From a virus, in the IMG/VR virus record IMGVR_UViG_3300007363_000128, positions 1-21,383 of that record: a DNA stretch of 21,383 nt. One strand, given 5' to 3'. Position 1 is the stretch's first letter. The number at the start of each line of letters is the position of its first letter. Of the stretch, positions 8,169 to 16,939 are shown piece after piece. The notes beneath the pieces were generated by a model. That model saw only the letters and a program-made list of their open reading frames with translations, was not told the DNA's origin and did not search any database. The position numbers and the translations under genes were made by a program.

Positions 8169-8674
8169 CGCAGGCTAATTTCCGCGTTCAATGGTAAGAA
8201 CCCAACATTCTTGGACGAGAACGTTTGCCTTGGAAAAGATGCACCCACACTATCCATTGCACTCCTAAAGCGCAGTTCTACAGTCGTATCATCAAAGGAA
8301 GCGCCAACACCCACATAGAATTCTTCGTATTCAGCAGTTTTTGTATAGCTACTGTAATCAGTGATAGAACCAGTGGTTGCCATCCATACTGTCTTTAGGG
8401 AAAGCTTGCTAAGGCGATTGCCTTCTCCATTTTCAACAAGTGCAATGGTAAAAGCACTATGGGGAAATAAAACGCGCAATAAACTGTTTTCTCCATTTAA
8501 TGAAGACAACGCTCCCTCCACGCGAAACGGAGCATGACGATAAACGGGAGATGCCGACCCTGGTACTGATACTGCAGTAAAATCCTTGCCAAAGAAATAA
8601 TTCTGATAATAGTGCGATTGCTTGTTAGCCGTTTCAATAAAAAGAAAATGAGCGATGTGAACAGAGGTTTCCAT
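8165..8674 (-). CDS. Putative minor tail protein in the gpL position
   Basis: This gene encodes 169 residues from the ATG at 8674. A TTG at 8680 would add two residues and overlap the upstream stop. I recognise no domain with certainty. The C-terminal part (VELRFRSAMDSVGASFPRQTF, ending in LPLNAEISL) reads like a beta-rich tail protein. Its location between the gpM-like and NlpC/P60-like genes is that of lambda gpL, which starts tip assembly together with gpM and gpJ. Unlike lambda gpL it has no cysteines, so it could not hold the iron-sulfur cluster of that protein. Stop and start are coupled to both neighbours. The tail-tip role is from synteny; homology to gpL is not shown. Confidence 0.55.
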   Translation of the reverse strand: METSVHIAHFLFIETANKQSHYYQNYFFGKDFTAVSVPGSASPVYRHAPFRVEGALSSLNGENSLLRVLFPHSAFTIALVENGEGNRLSKLSLKTVWMATTGSITDYSSYTKTAEYEEFYVGVGASFDDTTVELRFRSAMDSVGASFPRQTFSSKNVGFLPLNAEISLR

Positions 8675-8676
8675 GA

Positions 8677-9072
8677 TCAAACGCCAGAATAATCAAGCTC
8701 GCCAATCAAGCGCACTGTAACAGTACTGCGTCCATTGAACACGCTTTCTACTTGCGGAGGCTCAGCATATTCCCAGAGGATATTTGTTGGCGCTTGCACA
8801 ACGCTTTTTAGCGTTGTGCTCATGCCAGAAAACACATCATCGGGAAGCGTGAAGCGAGCATAGCTGCCAAACTGGCCATAGTAATGATCAAGAATGGCTT
8901 TCGTATTAGCGTCAGAAATATTTTCAAACTGAAGATCAATGGCATGACCAAATGACCGATTGCCAAACACTCGCTTGACGGTTGCTCCTGAAAGTCCACG
9001 ATAAACCTTCGTGGGAAATTGTCCTGGAGAATAAGAACGTCCAGTTGGCCTAATAGAAGGAAATATTGCCAT
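8677..9072 (-). CDS. Putative minor tail protein in the gpM position (tail tip / distal tail)
   Basis: This gene encodes 131 residues, close to lambda gpM in size (about 109). It has PTKVYRGLSGATVKRVFGNRSFG, then ILDHYYGQFGSYARFTLPDDVFSG, then W-E-Y-A-E-P-P, a layout I associate with small distal-tail proteins that form a ring between the tail tube and the tip. It follows the tape measure gene directly: the TAA stop of that gene and this ATG share a base (TAATG), so translation is probably coupled. A perfect 10-bp RNA hairpin lies inside the reading frame at 8796-8819. The tail-tip role rests mainly on position. Confidence 0.55.
   Translation of the reverse strand: MAIFPSIRPTGRSYSPGQFPTKVYRGLSGATVKRVFGNRSFGHAIDLQFENISDANTKAILDHYYGQFGSYARFTLPDDVFSGMSTTLKSVVQAPTNILWEYAEPPQVESVFNGRSTVTVRLIGELDYSGV
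8796..8819 (-). other. Perfect 10-bp stem, AAAA-loop RNA hairpin inside a coding region
   Basis: In the mRNA the arm GCACAACGCU pairs fully with AGCGUUGUGC around a four-base AAAA loop. It lies within codons for TTLKSVV of the gpM-like gene. There is no U-tract after it, so it is not a standard terminator. It may be an mRNA-processing or pausing element, or chance. Confidence 0.5.
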
Positions 9073-12000
9073 TAGCGGATACCAATGCTAGAGCGAGTGG
9101 AGGGGCTTTGCTTAATCTTATCAAGCGTCATTGACATGCCTCGTTGAGCACCACCTGCAATGGAAGCACGGCGAGTTTCTGCCATTGCTTGCTCTAACTG
9201 TTCCCGGCTAACGTATTCTACGCCATTAATCTTAGTCGTTTCAAACTTCATGCTCAGAGAAGGTGCTTGAGGCATGCCTGGGGCGCCATTGCCCATGAGG
9301 TCACGGGCAGAACGTCCGCCAAGCTGCACGGGAATGGAACGACCGTCTGGGAGTGGGACAACGGCTTCGTTGTACTTGCCTTCGCCCATTAGGCCAAGAG
9401 TTGGACCGCCCACAACTCCTCCATTGGCGAATGCCCTAAAACCTCCCCTGGCAATGCCACCATTGGCAAAGACTGCACCTAGTTTTGGCGCAAAAGGTGC
9501 AGCCCCAAGCGCATCTGCAGTGCCGTTGAAAGAAGAGCTGGTTCCGAATTGACCAACAGATCCGCCTCCAAACATGCCGCTAAATCCACCAAGAAGACTC
9601 CCAGCCATAGAGGCAATCATGCCAATGCCGCCAAGCACGTTAGATGTGCCTCCTTCTTTGATTTGATTAATACCAGCCATGATGCCCATGATGCTGCCAG
9701 CAGCCATGCCAATGCCGCCAACAACACCAGCAAGACTTTGTTGCCAAGTTTTACCAGCAGCACCATTTGGTCCCATTTCTTCACCGGCGGCGCCTACTGT
9801 CATTGCGCTATTCCAAACTGAAGCGTCCACTTGCCCTAATTGTTCTGCGTAAGCATTGGCGCTTTCAGTGAGGGAGCCAAGCTCTGGCATCTGAAGCGCA
9901 TTTCCGCTAGCGTAATCCAAGGAGAACATGCCACCAGACTGAGACGCATATGGTCCGGCACCTGTTGCGGCACCTCCGGCCCCAGTCATCGCAGCAGTAT
10001 TGGCCTTAATCGCTTCTGTGTTGAGCTTGGTTTCTGCAGTGTTCTTATCTTGAGCCTCAATAGGAGTAGTTGAAGGCTTCGTTCCTTCAGGCATATTTTC
10101 AATCGCGCCTTTCGGGAAGAATTTTTCAATGGCAAACTTAGAAAGTCCCTCTTTGAAGAATTTTTCCACTGGAGCCATGGCAAAATCAAGGAAAATGGTC
10201 AGCGTGCGATCCTTGAGGGCTTCTTGGAATTTCTTAAGAGATTCCACTGCGTCTTCGCCACTAATGACTTCTTTGAGGAAGCCTTTGTAGTCGGAAGAAG
10301 TGTCAGTCACAAAGCTATCAATGGTCTCGCGGACAGCTTTAATGTTGTCGCGAACTTTCTCAAGATCGTAAATGAGATTTAACTGCTCCGCCGTAGCGTC
10401 TTTGTTTTCTTGGGCAATCCTAAGTCTTTTCTGTTCTTCTTCGCTAATCGCTCTCAATAAGGATAGTTGATCTCGGAGACCTTTAATTGTCTGTTCTATC
10501 TGCAATGCACGCGCCGCTTTAATTCGCTCCAGTGTTACTTCTTTTAGGTTCTCAATTTCGGTTTCAATAAGCTTTTGCTGTTTAGTCTTCAACTCTCTAA
10601 TTTTATCTTCAATAATAAAATTAGCTTCTTGCTCGACAGTAAGACCATCGTAACCATTTCTTAAATTACCTAAAAGTACCATTTGTTTTTTAATTTCAAT
10701 ATTCTCATCCCTGATGCCTTCCTTGAACGGACGAGCCAACTTAAGTTTGGCACCTTTTATAGATGTCTGATATTCTTCTTCGACCAGTTGTCTTTCGTTT
10801 TCTGCCAATTGTTCAAATACTGCTAACTGCTTTGCGCGAATGGAGGCTTCATAGTCGCCAATTCCTGCTTTTTTGTCGGCTAATGCTTGATCAATGACCA
10901 ATAGTTCAAATTTTCGTTTATTTGATGCAGAAGCAATTTCATATTCTGTTTCGTCAATAATTTCTAATTGTCGCTGTTGTTCTAATTTTGCTTGTGCAAT
11001 TCTTTCATTTACTTTTAACTGCTCAATTGCTTCACTTTGAAAATCACGCAATTGCCGTTCTCTTTTGCTCTTATCCGTATCTTGACCAGCAGATAAATCA
11101 ATAGGGCCTGGCTTAAGTTGCGCGTCAAGGCGGTTTTGTTCTTGTTGTGCTTTTGATCTTTGACCAGCAAGAATAGCCTGCATTTTTCTTCTCTCATCTC
11201 TATTCTTGTTAATTGCATCCATCACTTTCGATATGTCTTCCGGGATTACATAATTACCGGCTGGTCCAGTTTGCACATATCCTCCGAGGCCGGCCCGTTT
11301 CATTGCCTCAGTTGTCGCCTTGTCAATGCGAGCACTTTCATATGGACGAGATTCTGGATTTATGTCTGCTTTGCTCATTGCCTTAGCAATTTTTTCGTAA
11401 GTATTTGCTTGTTCTAATAGGCTTTTATTTAAACGATCAATTCCCGCAACATTTCCACTTTCCCCCATTAGACGAGCTTGGTCTCCAATATTTTTGTATC
11501 TTCCAGCGATATCATCCATCACTCCCCGAAGACGAACAAATTCTGATACAGCAAAAGTAACAGCAGTTGCAATTGCTCCAACGACAGTTGTAAGCATTGC
11601 AGTTCTAACGACAGAGGCAAATGCTGTAACAGCGCCACCAGTAGCGGCTAGTCCGCTTGATAAAAGCCTTAATTGCAATTGAGTGCCAGCCAATGTGCTG
11701 TTGGTTGCAATTGTGGCCATATTTAATGCGGTCATTCGGCCAATAGTTTGAACTAATGATACAATTAAGCCCGCTAATATCCTGCCCCCAAGCAACGTAA
11801 ACGCTCCATTGAGAAGCAAAATGGTCGTGTAAACTTGGGCAAACACTCCAACTATAGGTAAAGACAATATTTGTAAAAAGCCCTTTAAGACAGGCGCTAA
11901 AGCGTTTGCGACGCCTTTTATAGCCTGACCCGCCATTTGCATATTTTGCCAAATGCCTTGCAGCGATGGAATGATAGATTGCATGCTTGCAGCAAGCTGA

Positions 12001-14837
12001 GATCCACCTTCAGTGACGGCTTCTTGTTTAGATATTAATGAATTAAAAGCATCAGTAACAATGCGCACACCATTAGTAATTGGCAAAATAAACTTATTGG
12101 CAAACAAAATTGCTGCAGGTTCAAATGTTTCATAAAAAAGTTGAACTGTTGTTTGAAGCCTGTTCATTACGCCTTGGAATGTACTTGCAGCACCAACAGC
12201 GCCTTTGCCAAACTCATCTTTCATCGTGGCGCCAACATTAACAAGCAATTGCTTCATTGCATCACCTTTAAACGCGCCATCTTCCATCGCTTGACTAAAG
12301 TCCTGCACGCTCATTTTTGCGGCTTTTGCAAATAATGCGAGCGCGCCAGGGAGAACATCTCCAAGTTGACTTTTAAGCTCTTCACTCATAACTTGCCCCT
12401 TGCTTGCCATTTGAGCAAAAGCATACATAACACGATCAACCTTGTCTGCGCTCATTCCAAATGTAGCCGCGCCCATTGAAATGCCTTCAAAAATGCCACG
12501 AATTTCTTGTCCCGAAAAACCCGCTGGCTTCATTGACGCATACAATTTTGTAAATCCATCTCTTGCCGATTGAAGAGGAATATTATATTGATCGACTAAA
12601 GATAGTATGTATTTATTTGAAGTTGAAAACTCTTGCGCGGATGGCGTAATAGCGTCAAGAGTGTTGCGAAAATTTTGGAGTTGACTTACTGCGTTTGCCA
12701 CCTGCGATGGGAAGTCTTGAATAAACGCTAAAAGCTTATATGCTTGACCAAACAGAAGCACTTGTTTTGTTGCAAATGCAAATTCACTGCCAAGTTCTTT
12801 GATGGTGCCAGCACCAGGAAGATTTCCAAAACCTCCCATCGCACGCCCGAAGCCTCCCATTCCTCCAGTGCCGCCAAATCGGCCTCCTCCGCCACTAGGG
12901 GGAATTGCTCCTCCTCCTGTCATTGATGGTTGCGGAACAATAGCGCCACCCGCCGCATAAGGAACAATGGCACTTAATGAGCGAGCACTTCTATATGTTT
13001 GCGAATAAGGAGCAGGGGCGCGTCCAGCGCCACCTCCCATTACATCTATGCCACGCAAGTCAGAACGCATGCGAGCTTCACGCTCACGACGAGCCATCAT
13101 TTCAACTCTCGTTTCACCTCCAATGGCGCCAGTTGCGTATGGGCTCGGAGCGCGACCGACACCAGCGGGAAGCAAGCCAGCAATATGCTGTCCTTGTAAC
13201 ATTCTTTGCGAAGTCCCAAGATCAGCCACTTGTGCCGGAATAATTCGAGCACGCGATTGCGCCAGTTTGATAGCGCCCTCGATTTCGCGCATCAACGAAG
13301 AAACAGCATCGTCAATTCTTGCGTCCTTCGTTCTCGCCTCCGCGTCTTTTAACGCTTGAACAAGATACGCAAACGCCCCCATTGCGTCTTTGATGCCAGA
13401 AGACGTCTCGCGCACTTCAGTATCAATGACTGTAAATTGACGCTGTAGAATCTCGTCTAAATTCTTGCGAAGCGCCGCATAAATGCGTTTTGTATCAACA
13501 AGTTGTCCGCCGCCGGAAGGCAATGCTCGTGGACCTTGTTGTGCGATTAAAGCGTCAACAGCGGCCTTAATTTGAGACTGTACTGACATTGCAGGCAGTA
13601 GTCCTGCAGGCGGCCTCGCGCCTCCTATTAGGCCAGCAGCAGACGCGCCAGCAGGCAAAGCCCTGCCAGTTCCCGATGGTCCAATGGGGATGTTTCTTTG
13701 TGGAATGGTTGCGGGGAAATTGACGCCAGGCAAAGCGCGTTGTTGCGCCATTTCACGACGAATAGTCGCCGGATCCATTCCAAGCATCTGGAATAGTCCC
13801 CTAGCAAAAGTATCAAGAACTTTATTTAATCCGCTCCTATCTGGATTCCTCATCATTGCTTGAGGATCAAGATATTTAGTGATAGCCTCAATGCTTGCTT
13901 CTTGAACAAGTTTGTCAATCAATGCAGCCGCTGTATCGCTTTTGTACTTATAAGCGCCCTTCACTCCAACTTGGCTAGCAATATTTTTTAAGCTTCCAAT
14001 GCCTTCTCCTGTGATTGCAGTGCGGAATTGCTCGCGTCGCGCAGTCTCCGTAACCCCGCCACCGGCCATTCGCTCAGCGCCAATGCGAGCGATGTCTTCC
14101 ATTTTCCTTGCCACTTCGGCTTGGATTTGAGAAGGAGTTTTTGCAATGTCAACTTCAGCTTTTATCTTAATTGCAATGTTGCCCAGTTTCTCATTGACTA
14201 CTTTTTTGAATTCAGAAACATCAGCATTATTGATTGACGCTTTTATGCTCGTGGGAATACGAAGCTTTCCGCCTCCCTGTTTGATTTTCTGATCGGATTG
14301 AATACGTGCTTGAATGGCATCTAGTACACTTCTCGCCTCTTTACCAGTGGCGCCATTCTTGATTCCAATGGTAACTTGCGCCTGTCTAGAAAGTTCCTTA
14401 ATAAATGCAGCCGTTTTGGGAGTGGCAAGTTTTGTTGGGAGTTGAATTTCGCCCGCCCCGCCGGACACAATATCCCTATAAATTTGCGCTCGTATCTTGC
14501 GAACTTTTTCTTTGCTGAATTTTTCAACATTAGCTGATGCATTAATACTCAGCTTAATTTTTTCATCTTTAAGCGCTTTTAAAGTTTTCTGAAAATTAGC
14601 GACTTTATCGGTTAGCACATTTAAAGTATTGCTTTCAATTTTTACGTCAAAAGACTTCTTGCCGCCAAGGTAACGACTTAGCAGTCTGTATTGATCTGCA
14701 ACGCTTTTTTTATTAAAACGAACGTTAATATCAATCGGCTGTCCCGCAAGAGAGGAAGTGGCCTTTAGCAATTCTTGCTTGAAGAAATTAAGGTCAAGAC
14801 CCACCTTGAGGGTCATATCAGCATTTTGACCTGCCAT
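9072..14837 (-). CDS. Tail tape measure protein
   Basis: This gene encodes 1921 residues and is by far the largest in the window. It sits between the frameshifting chaperones and the tip genes, the fixed place of the tape measure. Residues 1-360 are mixed helical. About 360-660 is rich in Pro, Ala, Gly and Arg and looks disordered. About 660-900 carries the tape-measure N-terminal domain pattern, with MASKGQVMSEELKSQLGDVL near 815. About 980-1100 contains hydrophobic helices that could enter the host membrane during DNA ejection. About 1210-1550 is charged coiled coil. The C-terminus is Gly-rich and hydrophobic and ends with FANGGVVGGPTLGLMGEGKY and AVVPLPDGRSIPVQL, common in these proteins. 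It is wrapped by the chaperones, sets tail length and leaves first during ejection. At about 0.15 nm per residue the tail would be near 290 nm. The start ATG follows GCUGAAG, a weak ribosome binding site. Confidence 0.93.
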   Translation of the reverse strand: MAGQNADMTLKVGLDLNFFKQELLKATSSLAGQPIDINVRFNKKSVADQYRLLSRYLGGKKSFDVKIESNTLNVLTDKVANFQKTLKALKDEKIKLSINASANVEKFSKEKVRKIRAQIYRDIVSGGAGEIQLPTKLATPKTAAFIKELSRQAQVTIGIKNGATGKEARSVLDAIQARIQSDQKIKQGGGKLRIPTSIKASINNADVSEFKKVVNEKLGNIAIKIKAEVDIAKTPSQIQAEVARKMEDIARIGAERMAGGGVTETARREQFRTAITGEGIGSLKNIASQVGVKGAYKYKSDTAAALIDKLVQEASIEAITKYLDPQAMMRNPDRSGLNKVLDTFARGLFQMLGMDPATIRREMAQQRALPGVNFPATIPQRNIPIGPSGTGRALPAGASAAGLIGGARPPAGLLPAMSVQSQIKAAVDALIAQQGPRALPSGGGQLVDTKRIYAALRKNLDEILQRQFTVIDTEVRETSSGIKDAMGAFAYLVQALKDAEARTKDARIDDAVSSLMREIEGAIKLAQSRARIIPAQVADLGTSQRMLQGQHIAGLLPAGVGRAPSPYATGAIGGETRVEMMARREREARMRSDLRGIDVMGGGAGRAPAPYSQTYRSARSLSAIVPYAAGGAIVPQPSMTGGGAIPPSGGGGRFGGTGGMGGFGRAMGGFGNLPGAGTIKELGSEFAFATKQVLLFGQAYKLLAFIQDFPSQVANAVSQLQNFRNTLDAITPSAQEFSTSNKYILSLVDQYNIPLQSARDGFTKLYASMKPAGFSGQEIRGIFEGISMGAATFGMSADKVDRVMYAFAQMASKGQVMSEELKSQLGDVLPGALALFAKAAKMSVQDFSQAMEDGAFKGDAMKQLLVNVGATMKDEFGKGAVGAASTFQGVMNRLQTTVQLFYETFEPAAILFANKFILPITNGVRIVTDAFNSLISKQEAVTEGGSQLAASMQSIIPSLQGIWQNMQMAGQAIKGVANALAPVLKGFLQILSLPIVGVFAQVYTTILLLNGAFTLLGGRILAGLIVSLVQTIGRMTALNMATIATNSTLAGTQLQLRLLSSGLAATGGAVTAFASVVRTAMLTTVVGAIATAVTFAVSEFVRLRGVMDDIAGRYKNIGDQARLMGESGNVAGIDRLNKSLLEQANTYEKIAKAMSKADINPESRPYESARIDKATTEAMKRAGLGGYVQTGPAGNYVIPEDISKVMDAINKNRDERRKMQAILAGQRSKAQQEQNRLDAQLKPGPIDLSAGQDTDKSKRERQLRDFQSEAIEQLKVNERIAQAKLEQQRQLEIIDETEYEIASASNKRKFELLVIDQALADKKAGIGDYEASIRAKQLAVFEQLAENERQLVEEEYQTSIKGAKLKLARPFKEGIRDENIEIKKQMVLLGNLRNGYDGLTVEQEANFIIEDKIRELKTKQQKLIETEIENLKEVTLERIKAARALQIEQTIKGLRDQLSLLRAISEEEQKRLRIAQENKDATAEQLNLIYDLEKVRDNIKAVRETIDSFVTDTSSDYKGFLKEVISGEDAVESLKKFQEALKDRTLTIFLDFAMAPVEKFFKEGLSKFAIEKFFPKGAIENMPEGTKPSTTPIEAQDKNTAETKLNTEAIKANTAAMTGAGGAATGAGPYASQSGGMFSLDYASGNALQMPELGSLTESANAYAEQLGQVDASVWNSAMTVGAAGEEMGPNGAAGKTWQQSLAGVVGGIGMAAGSIMGIMAGINQIKEGGTSNVLGGIGMIASMAGSLLGGFSGMFGGGSVGQFGTSSSFNGTADALGAAPFAPKLGAVFANGGIARGGFRAFANGGVVGGPTLGLMGEGKYNEAVVPLPDGRSIPVQLGGRSARDLMGNGAPGMPQAPSLSMKFETTKINGVEYVSREQLEQAMAETRRASIAGGAQRGMSMTLDKIKQSPSTRSSIGIR

Positions 14838-14870
14838 CTTCAGCTACTCATTATTGTCTCCATTCTATAA

Positions 14871-15844
14871 TCATTGCTCTTGATTACGTCCAGCAAAAGC
14901 CTTCATCTCATCAGCAAGTAACGCAATAACGCGCCCATCCATCTTTCTTGTCTTCATTAAACGCTGCAGAACAATCAAGCTTGCATCCGTCACGCCATCT
15001 TCTTTCTTGATCTGCTTCGTATCAAACGGCAGGAAATCTTCCGGCTTCACCTTACTCTTTCTTCCCGCCATCATTCCTGCTGCCATTGTGCCAAGCTTGG
15101 CTACGGCAACGCTGCTGACATTGTATTTTGCGATGTCATGACGATCAAGATATTTCAGCGCACTCTTAACGTCATCAAGCCTCTGGAGGCCAAAATTCTT
15201 GGCACTCCATCGCTCGTCCTTAAAGTCGGAAGCTGAGAGCCTGAAATAGATTTCGTTCCAATCTGTCAGGCTCTTAAGCTGCTTTCTGGCTTGTGCTTCA
15301 AGCCTTTCTGCTACTGAGGACCATTCCTCTTCGCTGCTTTTTTTGCTTCTACAGCCTCCTGCGTCTCAGCATTTTGCTCTTCAGCAATAAATTCAACCAC
15401 TTTTGCAATGGCTTTGCGGGGAAGATTTTTGGTGTCTTCAATCTCCCAATCGCCAAGATCTTGCCATTCGCCATCAATAAGGCCTTGGCCACGAGAGCGA
15501 ATAAAGGCAGTGACCATACGGGCATTAGTGGCTTCCACCGATGATCCGCTGGTAATCATACTCAGCGTTTCTTCCGTGAACTCAGAGAGCAGCTCAGCTT
15601 CTGAAATGGAACCACCGCCCTGCAACAGTGCAAAGGCCTCGTCCAAGGGAATCTCACGGGAGGCGGCAATGCGCTTCGCAAGCTGAACAGCACGAATAGT
15701 AGCTTGGCTTTGCAGTTTGCTGATTTCCTCCTGCTCAATGGATTCAGCAACAAGCCAACTGCCATATTTCTTCAGACGGATTTCGGGCAGCAGCTCAAAA
15801 TAGCCTTCAGTCTTGGTTTGAACTAGGAAGCTGTATTTGCTCAT
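14871..15844 (-). CDS. Tail assembly chaperone, -1 frameshift fusion product (gpGT-like)
   Basis: This product shares its first 169 codons with the shorter chaperone. At the slippery run at 15338-15344 the ribosome moves back one base and continues in the next frame (first new codons AGC AGC GAA GAG GAA UGG) to the TAA at 14871, adding 155 residues for 324 in total. I read the extension frame from past the slippery site to 14871 without a stop. It contains SLTDWNEIYFRLSASDF, FGLQRLDDVKSALKYLD and a basic/charged C-terminus. The part before 15086 has no ATG, as expected for a sequence reached only by frameshifting. This is the arrangement of lambda G/GT, where the extended form binds the tube subunit while the shared part binds the tape measure. 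The location immediately before the tape measure gene fits. The ratio of products is not known. Confidence 0.82.
15311..15844 (-). CDS. Tail assembly chaperone, short form (gpG-like)
   Basis: This gene encodes 177 residues, beginning MSKYSFLVQTKTEGYFELLP and ending in a Lys/Ala-rich stretch with stop TAG at 15313. The length is near that of lambda gpG (140). It is acidic and helix-rich, as usual for these chaperones, which coat the tape measure protein until tube assembly. Sequence similarity in the family is low, so the call rests on position before the tape measure and the -1 slippery site 27 bases before the stop. The ATG at 15844 lies inside the end of the upstream small gene (38-base overlap). 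No strong ribosome binding site is seen, so its translation may depend on the upstream gene. Confidence 0.8.
   Translation of the reverse strand: MSKYSFLVQTKTEGYFELLPEIRLKKYGSWLVAESIEQEEISKLQSQATIRAVQLAKRIAASREIPLDEAFALLQGGGSISEAELLSEFTEETLSMITSGSSVEATNARMVTAFIRSRGQGLIDGEWQDLGDWEIEDTKNLPRKAIAKVVEFIAEEQNAETQEAVEAKKAAKRNGPQ
15316..15329 (-). promoter_or_regulatory. Candidate frameshift-stimulating hairpin
   Basis: GAGGA pairs with UCCUC around an AUGG loop, starting eight bases after the slippery heptamer, a normal spacer for -1 frameshifting. The stem is only 5 bp, so stimulation would be weak, or a larger structure may form with downstream sequence. Confidence 0.45.
15338..15344 (-). promoter_or_regulatory. 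Programmed -1 ribosomal frameshift slippery heptamer A AAA AAA
   Basis: In the short-form frame the codons are GCA AAA AAA GCA, so the run is A AAA AAA, matching the X XXY YYZ rule. Slipping back one base gives AAA AAA AGC and opens the 155-codon extension. A short hairpin follows eight bases downstream (15316-15329). The seven As are required by this reading; a simple indel would instead make one fused gene. Confidence 0.85.
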
Positions 15845-16070
15845 GATCGAGAATGTTTAACAATGCGTTGAACACCTTCACTCGCTCATGAGAAGAGCGA
15901 AATTCTGGCGGCACTTCAATCAGCATTGAATGATTGTCGTTGCTAATTCTAATGGTCATTTCCCTGCAAGAAACAAGACAAAGGATGCCCACTTCCAAAG
16001 CAGCGCCATCAATCAAGCAATTAATGGCATGTACTGTATTATCAGCACTCCATAAATAGTCGATTTTCAT
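15807..16070 (-). CDS. Small protein of unknown function in the tail module
   Basis: This gene encodes 87 residues. I recognise no family. The N-terminal half has several hydrophobic residues and three cysteines (INCLIDGAALEVGILCLVSC), then a strand-like stretch (EMTIRISNDNHSMLIEVPPEF) and an amphipathic helix. The ATG overlaps the upstream stop (ATGA at 16070-16067) and the 3' end overlaps the chaperone gene by 38 bases, which argues it is a real translated gene coupled on both sides. A tail-assembly role is possible from position alone. Confidence 0.6.
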   Translation of the reverse strand: MKIDYLWSADNTVHAINCLIDGAALEVGILCLVSCREMTIRISNDNHSMLIEVPPEFRSSHERVKVFNALLNILDHEQIQLPSSNQD

Positions 16071-16528
16071 CGTCCCATCGCAGAACGAATGCGCTGTAGA
16101 AGCCGTTGTTTAATAGCGCTTTGCTCAAACCGGCTTGGAATGGCAACATCTTGAGTCCATGGTCTAGCAAATGGCACGTTTGTTCCTCTCAATGCGTCGT
16201 GTACGTATCGAGCATAAGGCTGGCCGCTGCTATTGGTGGCGTCCCAATTCCAAGTGGCTTCAGCGCCAGATGAAGACAAAGACACGTCAAAGCTATCTCT
16301 TCCACTCTTGTAAAGATCGCCAAGATCATAAATATCACGAACACCTGCATTAACAAAGTCTCCATTTTTCCTCTTCGTATCCCTTCCATAATCCCATTTC
16401 TCCTCAAAGAATTGATCACGAAAGTGATCATTCACATCAAAGCGTGTCCAAGTTTTAAAAGCTTTTGCAAGCTTATTGACGAGGTCTTCAGGATTAACAA
16501 AACTACCACCAGTGATAATTGCCGACAT
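16067..16528 (-). CDS. Putative tail-completion / neck protein (HK97 gp10-like)
   Basis: This gene encodes 153 residues. The C-terminal motif YARYVHDALRGTNVPFARPWTQD resembles the conserved end of HK97 gp10-type proteins (Y-A-x-x-V-x-x-G followed by A-R-P), which act at the head-tail joint. The middle has DLGDLYKSGRDSFDV, also in keeping with that family. Its ATG shares a base with the stop of the upstream gene (TAATG), so the two are probably co-translated. In most phages this gene precedes the tail tube gene, but here it follows it. I see no other domain. Confidence 0.6.
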   Translation of the reverse strand: MSAIITGGSFVNPEDLVNKLAKAFKTWTRFDVNDHFRDQFFEEKWDYGRDTKRKNGDFVNAGVRDIYDLGDLYKSGRDSFDVSLSSSGAEATWNWDATNSSGQPYARYVHDALRGTNVPFARPWTQDVAIPSRFEQSAIKQRLLQRIRSAMGR

Positions 16529-16938
16529 TAGCTTGCTGGATACAATTGTTTAACAATGCGATCAGGAATGATAAATTTACATTGCTCGTAGGCAATATCG
16601 TCGCCAGGAAAGTATGACGGAGTGCAATCAGGAAACCTCCTAACCATTCTTTCCATCGCTTCATTTAATGTGGCACTGCTTGGCGTAAACTGGGCCAGTC
16701 TCACTTCCCACAACTGATTAACTTGCACCATTCCTACCATGGCGCGAGGTAGCCGATTAGGGAATTCTCGCATGGTCACTTCTAGCCCTTTCGCTTTCCA
16801 TTCCTTTGGTACGCTTTGCCTGCCCACTACATACACAGCAGGAAGCGTTGAATTATTTGGCAGTGTATAAGTGCCAATAAGATTAGGCGATGCAGAAAGC
16901 AGCTCAGTAACAGTTTCTCGCAGTTGTGAAATGTTCAT
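16528..16938 (-). CDS. Putative tail terminator / completion protein
   Basis: This gene encodes 136 residues: an N-terminal helix (ISQLRETVTELLSASPNL), a strand-like part with LPAVYVVG, and a second helix (LNEAMERMVRRFPD). The helix-strand layout and size fit tail terminators of the gpU type, which cap the tube, but sequence alone does not prove it. It is paired with the gp10-like gene downstream. The ATG at 16938 comes immediately after the U-tract of an intrinsic terminator, and the only nearby AGG lies in the terminator stem, so translation initiation may be weak or blocked when the hairpin folds. Confidence 0.5.
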   Translation of the reverse strand: MNISQLRETVTELLSASPNLIGTYTLPNNSTLPAVYVVGRQSVPKEWKAKGLEVTMREFPNRLPRAMVGMVQVNQLWEVRLAQFTPSSATLNEAMERMVRRFPDCTPSYFPGDDIAYEQCKFIIPDRIVKQLYPAS

Positions 16939-16939
16939 T

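Noticed and set aside
14871-15086. A separate 71-codon gene starting at the ATG at 15086
   Set aside because: The frame continues open upstream to the slippery site and matches the expected frameshift extension, so it is the C-terminal end of the fused chaperone and not an independent gene.
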